A stretch of 64,000 nucleotides of DNA, taken from the NCBI RefSeq assembly GCF_036669915.1, contig NC_089323.1, positions 18,092,587 through 18,156,586 on the forward strand, in the 5' to 3' direction. Below are positions 36,001 through 44,859 of this stretch, one piece after another; the stretch's first letter is position 1; every line of letters begins with the position of its first letter. This DNA comes from Pocillopora verrucosa (taxonomy: Eukaryota > Cnidaria > Anthozoa > Scleractinia > Pocilloporidae). Made by a program: the position numbers and the translations under genes. Below the pieces are notes generated by a model. It was not told the DNA's origin and searched no databases. It was given only the letters and a program-made list of their open reading frames with translations.

Positions 36001-36259
36001 TTTGGCGAAAAGCAGATCATTATCTACGTTCATTCTCACAGTTAACAATCGCGCTGAAGACGAGGGACATTGGGCTCGTGGTGTGGGTGATGGTTTGGCG
36101 AAGAGCAGATCATTAACTACATTCAGTCTCACCGTTAACAATCACGCGGGCGAAATAGGATGCTGGACGAACGACTTAAGCGAGGGCTTGGCAGAGAACG
36201 GTTCTTTAACATCGATAAGAGTTGCATTTAACTTGTACGGTGAGGACAGAATTCGCTAG
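28840..36259 (+). CDS. Composite receptor gene B: GT4 glycosyltransferase - linkers - NACHT - LRR-like repeats
   Basis: This is the paralogue of the gene at 7690-15129. Its exons are 28840-30055, 30774-30851, 31984-32076 and 32310-36259, with all internal junctions in phase 1. The order is GT4 domain, a short acidic linker, one basic 31-residue linker, NACHT and 13 LRR-like repeats. The OTU exons of gene A are absent: the interval 30,056-30,773 holds a hairpin element and no protease motif. The NACHT exon is nearly identical to gene A, whereas the GT exon agrees only about two thirds by eye. Expected role: cytosolic NLR-type sensor. The start is either ATG 28891 or one in the small upstream exon. 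Confidence 0.65.
30091..30232. mobile_element. 142-bp nested-palindrome MITE-like element in intron of gene B
   Basis: The ends are 32-bp perfect inverted repeats (30091-30122 and 30201-30232) beginning GTTTCCGTGTTTACATAGCC. Each arm is itself palindromic: GTGTTTACAT and ATGTAAACAC around AGCCTG. A related fragment follows at about 30278-30312. TGTTTAC/GTAAACA occurs five times between 30,090 and 30,300. It has no coding capacity. Confidence 0.8.
30774..30851 (+). CDS. Small linker exon unique to gene B
   Basis: The 78-nt exon between acceptor cttgtag and donor gtaggc is phase 1 at both ends. It encodes DPVTWQPLAASEENESST and ends in an Ala/Gln segment. No equivalent was noticed in gene A. 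Support is from splice motifs and phase only. Confidence 0.45.
31984..32076 (+). CDS. Single 93-nt basic linker exon, gene B
   Basis: It is a counterpart of the four tandem linker exons in gene A: acceptor ttttaccag, donor gtaaat, phase 1 to 1. It encodes DAVENKSRQARNEKVKRSSS and then VATQSVKRLK. Confidence 0.7.
32310..36259 (+). CDS. Exon: NACHT ATPase with 13 LRR-like repeats, gene B
   Basis: The exon begins after tttacttacag in phase 1. The Walker A motif GNPGIGKTT is at 32549-32575, Walker B LILDGLDELP has its first Asp at 32807, ILATSREEKG follows, and LHKTFQEFLAAFYLA ends the helical part. The C-terminal array of 31-residue repeats (34,994-36,202) has 13 units against 6 in gene A. Units 7-8 and 11-12 are almost identical, pointing to an internal 372-bp duplication. 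The stop (CGC TAG, ending 36259) comes a few codons earlier than in gene A, by a single base change. Confidence 0.85.
34994..36202 (+). repeat. Thirteen 93-bp coding repeats (LRR-like), gene B
   Basis: Units start at about 34994 and every 93 nt to 36110. All keep frame and the SLTTFSLTVN core. Residues at about positions 11-17 (for example SHAEDMG, NRAEDEG, SHVDGMG) and at 20-22 vary most, as expected for exposed positions on a repeat surface. Confidence 0.85.
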
Positions 36260-37146
36260 ATGTTTAGCCAGTCTCCATCTCACCCATTTTCCCTTTCTAT
36301 TGAATGCGTGGATAGAACTTCGTAGAGCTAGAAATTAGGATAAGAACACAGTAGAAGAGAAGCAATCATGTTAAAATTTATTTTTTTTGTCGGTAGAGAC
36401 TAAAGAAGTTTACTAAAATTTTTGTGCTGGAGGCAAGAATCAAATGATTGACATGGTTTTCGTCCCCTTATACTTATCACTGTTGTTGGTGAAATGTATT
36501 TGCTTGTACATGAACGAGGTCATTTGTAGTTGGTGTTGAAACTGGCACTTGTTCTTGCTAGTTTTACTCTTTTCACAGTCTGAGCCAGTTTGGCAAATTT
36601 TTCGTTGGGACCAGCAGTGTACATTAATCTATAGATGCCAAAAAGCACAGAAAAACATCTGTAGGTAAACATGAATTAGAAACACGGCCTTTCGCGCCTT
36701 CTAACGTGAGAAGTGCTTATGATATTGGTCAGAAACGAACTCGTATAACTGATTCGTTGTAAATACCAGGGTCGCTACACAAAGAGAGCAGAGAAATGAA
36801 ACCGAAGTTGCAGAACATTGTAATTTTATTACGCCACTGATACAGTTTGAGTGATATTTTTTAATGTTGTGAACGTTTTGTAAGATGAGCCTAAATATAG
36901 ATGCGCTGTGTCAAATTTTCCATGAACTTTCCTTAAAATTTATTTATTTTTAACTGGCTTCAAAGAATTGCCTATCCCTCCAATTTCCCGACCCAAACAA
37001 CCAATTAGTAATAGGCTCATCCCAAGAATAGCAACCGAGATCTGGAAAAAAACTCCCAAGGTATATTACGAAATTGGTATTGACTGGAAATTTCATGTGA
37101 AAATCATTTTACGAGAGAATGACTCTTGAACTGCGTAAATTAGTGA

Positions 37147-37436
37147 GATAAGGCATCAAGTTAACGGCAACAGCACGCGAAGAAAATGAACTGTGATGTT
37201 ACCTACTTTTCCAGTTATACCAAAACCCTATAGCTCCCCCCCCCCCTCGTTATGCAAACATTCTTGCCTAAGTAAACAAAAAGTTGAAGTGAGATAAGGC
37301 ATCAAGTTAACGGCAACAGCACGCGAAGAAAATGAACTGTGATGTTACCTACTTTTCCAGTAATACCAAAACCCTATAGCTCCCCCCCCCCTCGTTATGC
37401 AAATATTCTTGCCTAAGTAAACAAAAAGTTGAAGAT
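37147..37436. repeat. Tandem duplication of about 145 bp
   Basis: The block starting AGATAAGGCATCAAGTTAAC and ending AAAAGTTGAAG occurs twice in immediate succession, almost unchanged. Unit A has one related copy near 16,063-16,280. Confidence 0.85.
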
Positions 37437-38198
37437 TGTTAAGAGATAAATTTCCCGTTTTCGATTTTCCGCTAACTCCCCGATTAGTAAATGTAATTGC
37501 ATAGGCCCTCGGGTAATTAAGGGTTAATTTCACTTGTATTTTCAAAGTTTTCTCAAAATTGCCCGTGGCGCGATGCGACGAGAGCAGTTTTGGGAGCACT
37601 TGCGAATACTTGTTTATGAAATGACAAAAAAAGGGCAAAATTTGTGAGGGAATTGCATTCGCGCACGGTGTCCGCGCCGTGGAGCCCTTTTGATGCAGTC
37701 ACAAATGTCAAAACAAACGTAACTGACAAATAGATTCAATGAACATTTTATTGTCAAAATACAGTTAACAATGTTACATGGCTTCATTCAGTTAAATTGC
37801 AATCACTAAATCGTTATTGCAAATAGCAATCAAGTAATCATGAACTCTTGATCACCAAAAGTGCTCTCGTAGTTAAGGAAAAAAATGCCCTCTCTCAGCC
37901 AATCAACATTGAGTAATTTTGCTCCCCATGTGATAGACTCGCTAATTGTAGCAATTAGGTGTCCAATTTTGCATTTGTTTGATCTGGGAAATTATATTTT
38001 TGTCGGGGAAAATTTAGCGCGATTTTGATGACTGATGTATGACCAATGCAAAAGTGTGTGAGGGAAGAGATCGGAGTGATACTGATATGTGGACAGAATA
38101 GGTGGTCTTGCGTGGTTTGATTGAAAGGCCGATTGAAAATACTGTATCAAAGAAAAGAGCGGAACTCGAGCCTAGCATTGTAACATAAACCCATTTTT

Positions 38199-41057
38199 AA
38201 CTCGTGAATTGCACGCATGCGCAAGAGCGAGTTGTAGATACGATGTGGAGAATGGTACACGCTCGCTCGCTCGCTCGCGGATTGGTCGATTCCGGTAAAC
38301 TTTTTTTCGATTCTGGGCTTTTGAGTGCATTTGATAGTTTTTGGCGAGCAATAAACGAACGAAATGGCGACCTTTGTTGCTAAGAATAGTGGTGGGGTGA
38401 CAAAGAAGCCAATGATAATCTTAAAATAATTTTTTTTTTCGTTTTAGTTTCAACAAGCGGCGCCAGCGACTGGCAGGCATGCAAGGATTCATACTGAAAC
38501 TAGACCCTGTGAGCAGGGTAACTGGGATACCTGGATGGTACTGGATCCTTGGAATCAAGTGTAGTGATACTACGAGTGTCGGACTAGTATAATGAAATAG
38601 TGAGCTCAAGTCTGGCCAAGGGCATACACCTATTTCAAAACATAGGCATGCTATGCGTGCAAGAGTTCCTTTTTTTTAGGGTGGGTGGATTACTTGAAAC
38701 ATTGTGAGTGATGTCTACATTCTTACAAAAGGAGAGAAGAATATTAATATGGGAAAGAACGAAAATGTCGAATTACCTCACTCACAGGTATTTTGTGGTA
38801 GATTATGTGTGTTTTGCGAATAAATGTAACCAAAAATAAACTGTATTGGTGCCACGGATACCTGTTAGTACAAAATGCAGACAGCAGACTGCAGAACGGA
38901 TACAAAATATAGACTGCAGACTGCAGAGTGGGTACAAAATGCAGACTAAGAATCTGAAGAGTTTTTACGTCTGGTATATAATAACATGTCATCTTACAGC
39001 TTACCGAGCGTCACGCAATCGCTTTTCTGCAATCCGCCTTCACGATTATTTGCACTGTTGTGGAATATTCCTGGCCCATTTCTTGATGAAAATCGATCGC
39101 AATATTATTTCAAGCCTTCAATATAGTCTTCTTACTTTGCGCACAACGCGTCACACAACACAACTTAGTCACACAACGCGTGACGCGTTCATGAATTCAT
39201 CGTTGGCTTTTTCTCGAGATGTGAGCTTGGGCCGCTTGTGACAAGACAATTGCGTAAACAATATTTAACATAACAACATACACAAAAAAACACAGGGTTT
39301 TGGGTCACGCATTTATTAAAAAAGAATATCCATACAACTACAATGAAAACAAACATAAGATTCACCTTTCTGATCGTGAAATTAATACCATACGTACTGT
39401 TATCGTAACTACGTTCCCTGCCATCAAGTGAATCCAACATGTCGTCTTTCTTCACAAGCAGTTTGCATCCCATATAGTTATGTTCTTCAGTCTCACGGTA
39501 GTAGCGTTGTTCAATAGATTGCATAGAGTATATGCAGTTTGGTTTCAGATTTCAGATTTCAGATTTTGCTTTTTACAACAAGTGAACGTTTTTCAACTAA
39601 GACATTGGCATACTTAGCATACAAGGCATTCAAGGCTTTCATGGCTTTCAAGCGTTCGCGACTCAATCCGTTCCAAAATTACCGCTCAATAACATCTTTC
39701 AGTGTGGATTAGCCGCGACTAATACGACTTGTATATGCGTCTGTAAGTATTTTGCGCGTTTGCGCTATAATGCTCCAGCAGATCGCAATCCAAATACGTT
39801 GAAATACAAAACAACTGACCAAAGAGTTTTACAAGCAAAATCTCGTGTTCGTCATGTGACCCGGCCCTGTCTGTGCATGACAACGTCAATCATCATCAAG
39901 ATAACACGCGTGATCAGCATGTGAACACCTCATTGGATCACAGCCAGTTGTCATGGTGTTGAGGGATAACACGCGTGATCAGCATGTGAACACCTCATTG
40001 GATCACAGTTAGTTGCCATGGTGTTGAGGGCCTAATGACCTCTGGGTACTATTGCGCAATTTTTCCATTTTGTGGCGGAGGAAAAAAAAAAAAAAAAAAA
40101 AAAATACGACAAAAAAACAAAGGCATTTTATGACTGGGCTACTACAGGTATCCCAGTAATAACAGAACAACCTTCGTTTTTCATAAAATTGTAATTTACA
40201 ATCCTTGATCTTGAAAACAATCCGAAAATTAATTGAAAATATCACTGACTGCGAAGCGCTCGGAGTTTACAGATGTTCAAAAGCTCTTTCTGTTACGGCG
40301 TGAGATTGAGGTCAACATCGATCATTACGTTTCGTATGGTGTGTTTTTCCTGTGTGAAACAACCACAGACGCCGGCGACTAAGTAAGTTACAAGTTAACA
40401 CGAAAATCAAATAACACCTAAACAAACAATTTTAGCTATCGATTTTCAGTGAATTTTTAAAGAACAATTTTCTTTTAAGTTTCAACACTATTTGAAGATT
40501 CAAAATACATATTACGTACCAAAATGTGAAAGTTATACACCACAAAATTGATAAATAGGCCTGAAATGAAATTCTATCTTGTTATTGATTATACGTTGCC
40601 TAGCACGTGACTAAAATCTACCCAGGCAGAGATCCAAAATGACGGAGGCAGTCTTTGCTTAGTTATATTACTCAAAACTCGTACCCGTTTATCTCATTTG
40701 ATAAAGAGGGAATCGTTAATGTTTTCATTAAGAAAGTATTGCCTTGATTTTCTAATATTTACAATGATAGACAGTAAATTTCACTTTTCACCCACATTTA
40801 CTTCCAACCTTTTCTTTTGAACCAGAAACAGAAATGATATACGTTTAAAACACATGACATCATCCACCCTTGTCAAATGCAATAGCATGATCATTTCAAT
40901 TGTAATGCCTTCTTATCCCAACGTTACTTTGTTTCTTTGCTACATTAGCGAACACTGAATTTCTGCTCGTACTGTAGATATGAAAATCAACCACAAAATT
41001 CCCTAAACCAGATAACATTAAACATAATCCAAAAAATCATGGGTCAATTCACGAGTT
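38199..41057. mobile_element. Candidate 2.86-kb DNA transposon with 13-bp terminal inverted repeats (unit B only)
   Basis: The left end AACTCGTGAATTG (38199-38211) is matched in reverse complement by CAATTCACGAGTT (41045-41057). Unit A homology stops just left of the first end and resumes about 40 bp right of the second, so the block is an insertion relative to unit A near 17,965. No transposase is recognised, so it is probably non-autonomous or degraded. No target-site duplication was found. Confidence 0.5.
39898..40027. repeat. 65-bp direct tandem duplication
   Basis: Two adjacent copies run from ATAACACGCGTGATCAGCAT to CATGGTGTTGAGGG, differing at three or four bases. Confidence 0.85.
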
Positions 41058-41693
41058 TGCTCACAGAGCACTTTGATTACCCTTCTGAATTTCGTGACTA
41101 CCCTGAGTGTAACCACAATAGCTCCAGAAGTGAAAATCCTAGCTCTTCTCGCCTAAAGTGACCCCAAACCTAAAATGCTCCTTATTCCCAAGATCTAGGA
41201 ATTGGCTCTATTTAATACTATTTAGTACTATACCCTACAAATCAAACGTGTGATTAAAAGTGGTATTTATCTTTGAAACTCACGAGTGGAATTCCCAATT
41301 AAATGAGCTGCACAAAATGTCGTTTCCAATTAATCAAAACTGTGAAGAAATTCGAGGAGCAAAATTCTCATCCGTTAAACGTTTTCGTAGATGGAAACAT
41401 TACAGTTGACTTTCTCCACGAGAAACTGTACCCACAAGTCTGTGTAACAGTGCGCATGTAACGCGAATTGTTCAGTGACACAGGCGTCCCATCAAACTGT
41501 CCAGTCACAAGCATGACGGGTACACTGTTCCATTTGTGTTCCAATTGTATTGCTGATAGCCAATCACGTTCAAGAGATTTTTGATGGCTCTGACGAAAAA
41601 GTAAGTTAAGGCAATAGGTTACAACTATCTTCATTCTCATGCGTGGACTGACTGATCTGTGTGTCAAATTACTCCATGATTAATCATGGAGAA

Positions 41694-41860
41694 ATGGGCT
41701 GGCTGTGCATCAGCACTAAAATGGGTTGGCTGTGCATCAGCACTAAAATGGGCTGACTGTGCATCAGCACTAAAATGGGCTGGCTGTGCATCAGCACTAA
41801 AATGTGTTGGCTGTGCATCAGCACTAAAATGGGCTGGCTGTGCATCAGCACTAAAATGGG
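41694..41860. repeat. 27-bp minisatellite, about 6 copies, unit B
   Basis: It has the same unit as at 18,686-18,944 with different point variants (for example TGGGTTGGCTG and TGTGTTGGCTG). It lies about 90 bp beyond the AATAAA of the secreted Cys-rich gene. Confidence 0.9.
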
Positions 41861-41947
41861 ATATACTGCTGTTCTTTTTATCTCGAAAGATACATGTTCG
41901 CATTGTGAGATGCTAAATAAGAAAAGAAATAATCACTTCAGGGAAAA

Positions 41948-41953
41948 TTTATT
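41948..41953 (-). terminator. Polyadenylation signal of the secreted Cys-rich gene
   Basis: AATAAA on the minus strand, about 30 bp after the stop codon at 41980. Confidence 0.55.
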
Positions 41954-41979
41954 TGCACAGTACAGAGCTTATATTATCA

Positions 41980-44654
41980 TCAAAGTACATCGTAACATTT
42001 ATTATTCTTGTAATTGTAGCAGTGGTTTTCAGCTTCACATTGTTTAGCTGACAAGCGCAGGTACTTTATCTTGGCTCCCCTGTACTGATAACACACCGAA
42101 TCTAGCAAATAAAAATGACACAATGAGCAAAGCAGTTGCTGCGTGGTCAACCTGACATGCACACGTTTGTTGTGAGAACTTTTCAAATTTAGAATATCAA
42201 CTGCCTTCAGAGCTTTTGAATGAGCTTTCAGTGTTTAAGCGAAGCACAGCGGCATTCGGCTTTCGATGCTAACAACTCAAAAGGAGCTTCGCTAATGAGG
42301 ATGGTTATAACTGCGTGATGTTCAACTTATATAGGAGGGTAAATTTTACCAAGTCTTAAAGATGAAGGTTTCAAGCCCATCTAATTTCTCTCCTTTATAA
42401 AGATGGCTCTTAGATGATAATTTTCCTACCTTTGCTGTAGTAGCATATGGCTGTCATCATATTGCGCCTTCGTGTATCCCACCCATCCGACCAAAAGCAT
42501 CTATCTGGTTTACTCTCACAGTCCTCCTGACTGGTATGCCATGGTGCGGCCATAACTGACATCTGTAATACATACTCACCAGGAGTCACGCATCCGCTGG
42601 GTACTAAAAAGGGTAAAAATTATAATTTATACCAGTAAGATTTTCAAAGTACAGTATCCATTTACCTGGTTTTGTTAAAACACACAATACCAGAGTGCTT
42701 TTCGTTTGAGTCAGTGTCGCCCCCCACCCGCAAATAAATACAGATACTGCATGTGGGATACTGTGTGTGGGATGCTTGTCACAAATTTAGGTGAGGAATG
42801 CTCTGGATCAACATCTAGTTCTCTGTAGCTCAGTGGTAAAGCATAGGAGCATAAATCTGAAGGTCTGGGTTCCATTCCTTCTAAGGATTCGGACAGTTTC
42901 TTTGATCAACGCCCGTAACTCCCCCACCCCCCCAAATAAAGTAAAAGTCAATCTCCCCTTATTTCTCGACTGAGTTCAACAAGTCATTGTCTTTCTTTTT
43001 CTGATATTTTCGTGTTGGTGTGAAGGTTCCCGTATCACCCAGCGCTAAAAATTTGCTCAAATACCTGCTTCCAATGTAAATGTGTCCTCCATGCTTGGGA
43101 AGTTTCTAGTATAAAGGTTCTTATATCCCGTAACACTTCCACGGCCGCCATCATGAAACTTCAACCAGTTACTCCTCATACTTTCATACCTTTCACCTGC
43201 TTTTCCTTGAGTTCGGATGCCAATCACAGGGCCCCTCTTGCGAGATACGATAAAATTGAATCTGTACCGGTCTTTGGCACTGACTCTCGTCAGCTTGTTC
43301 GCGTACACACCGTACTGAGAGTAAACTGGATCTGCGTCGAAGTAATAGCCAGATGGATTTTTGGAGCTGGAGAGAATCTCAAATCTGAATACATTTTCAT
43401 TGTTGGCTCTGAGGCAGTGAACAATGAATGTTGTTTTTGTTCCAGGTATGGTTATATCTTTTCGTCCAACGGCATCTTTTGCACCGCAACAGCGCGTACG
43501 CAGGTATGACGTATCACCTTTATGTGTGGGGTAAGCCCACACGTACTTGTCATTGAAGGTCTTGATTCGAACATACTTTCGATCCCTGCTATTAGGCTTT
43601 GGGCAGATCTGTTCTAAAAATGCTGTAATTCAAAAATGGTAAAATTTAATACAAAAGGAAGTTACTCGTTTCATGTAACTTGAGACCCCGGTTAAATTTT
43701 TTTTATATGGGACTCTTTGATAAGGAATACTTAAACTATTTCAGGTCAAGTCACACGCCTGTTTTTCATCAGATTTAAAGCAAAAAAGTCTTATTGCCTC
43801 CCCAGTTCCCTCCCGAAAGCGCTAGTTTTGTTATAAGAACTTTCCAACATTTTTCCTTTTTGATGGAAATCATTTAAGGTCTAGTAGATTGTCTTTCATA
43901 AGATCAAGTTCTAACTCAAATAAACGGCTTCCTTTCCTTCGAGATCAAAATATGGCACAATGGGTGTCAAGCTTATGGTTTACAACAAACAGAACCCAGC
44001 CACTCCGCTTTACTTTCAGTGATTTTGTTCTGCTTAGTAAACGAGATGCATTAATATCACATCATCATTATGTTCCTATCGAACTTAATATCAGTTACGT
44101 TATCTCAAAAGTAGCCACAAGTCGAATTAGGCATCTGCTAAAGTTCACCTGTTTCATTGTGGTTTGACACTTGTTCTCCATAACGCAGTAATCTACTGTT
44201 AACGCCTGAAAATACAATATGATCACGCTAGGAATATACATATTTTTTCTATTTACACTTAACTTGTTGGCCTTGTTTTATGACGCCGTTCTCATTTGGA
44301 AATCGTAGTGAATTTTCATCAAAAAATTTAGTGGAAAAAGGTTCTTTAATTCAACTAAAGCAAAGTTATCACTCAACAGATACTTAACCTTTTGAGGCCT
44401 TAACGTGATTAACATGCTACTTCTCCCTATAATATACATAAATTATCTAACACACATGTTATGAGAATACTCAAACTTATCAGATAGAAGTTATCTTGAT
44501 CTAACACCAAACTCTCGTTACTAATTCATTAGGAAATTTGCAACATCTAAAGGGGAGAATTAACAATTAGATCTTGGGAGTTTAAGGGTTTACGTTCATT
44601 ACCTGAGTAGCCTAATACAAAGACCACCAGAAGCAAGAGAGGCAGTGAGTTCAT
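41980..44654 (-). CDS. Secreted Cys-rich protein of about 298 aa, four exons
   Basis: The exons on the minus strand are 44654-44603, 43613-43065, 42603-42430 and 42101-41980. Phases are 1 at each junction and all borders are GT..AG. Exon 1 is a signal peptide, MNSLPLLLLVVFVLGYS. Exon 2 gives a beta-rich domain with RIKTFNDKYVWAYP and later SKNPSGYYFDADPVY. Exons 3 and 4 form a Cys-rich tail (GCVTPGEY, EDCESKPDRCFWSD, AICYYSK, SVCYQY, QCEAENHCYNY, KCYDVL). If the exon 2 donor (GCAG/gtattt) is not used, a shorter protein ends at 43057. I do not recognise the family; a beta-trefoil-like fold in exon 2 is only a guess. A TATAAA lies at 44834-44839 (minus) and AATAAA at 41948-41953. Exons 3 and 4 are duplicated in unit A. 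Confidence 0.7.
42820..42890 (+). mobile_element. tRNA-derived SINE head, unit B
   Basis: It matches 19,920-19,990, with CTGTAGCTCAGTGGTAAAGC and GGGTTCCATTCC at box A and box B spacing. It lies inside intron 2 of the secreted Cys-rich gene, about 45 bp before homology with unit A ends. Confidence 0.55.
44390..44592. mobile_element. MITE-like element of the CCTTTAA..GGGAGTTTAAGGG type
   Basis: It lies in intron 1 of the secreted Cys-rich gene. The right end GGGAGTTTAAGGG and the AGGGGAGAATTAACA stretch match the element at 26,817-27,023, which includes AGAGGGGAGAATTAACA. The left end is decayed. Confidence 0.45.
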
Positions 44655-44833
44655 TGTCCACGCTCAGCGTCCGCCCTCGATTCACCTCTGGACAATTCTT
44701 TGTGTTGAGAAGACAGCGACAAGCTACAGAAATCTGCTAAAGTAGACGAAGTGGTCCACAATGTGTCTTGTATCACAGCAGAATCTTGCCAGATCAAAAT
44801 CAGTAACATATAAATTTCTGCCAACTCGAAGCC

Positions 44834-44839
44834 CTTTAT
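44834..44839 (-). promoter_or_regulatory. Candidate TATA box of the secreted Cys-rich gene
   Basis: TATAAA on the minus strand, about 180 bp upstream of the ATG at 44654. The transcription start is not known. Confidence 0.35.
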
Positions 44840-44859
44840 ATTTTATTAAGTATTTGCCA

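Larger units (their letters stand above)
36260..41690. other. Intergenic region of unit B: repeats and a TIR insertion, no gene recognised
   Basis: It corresponds to 15,130-18,664 of unit A. It holds a tandem duplication of about 145 bp (37,147-37,436), C-runs, and a 2.9-kb element absent from unit A (38,199-41,057). Inside that element are a short (CTCG)n run near 38,265, tandem TACAAAAT-GCAGAC motifs near 38,870-38,950, a 65-bp direct duplication (39,898-40,027) and an A-run at 40,082-40,105. No protein I recognise is encoded. Confidence 0.45.

Noticed and set aside
43153..43509. Plus-strand frame of 118 codons
   Set aside because: It is antisense to exon 2 of the secreted Cys-rich gene.
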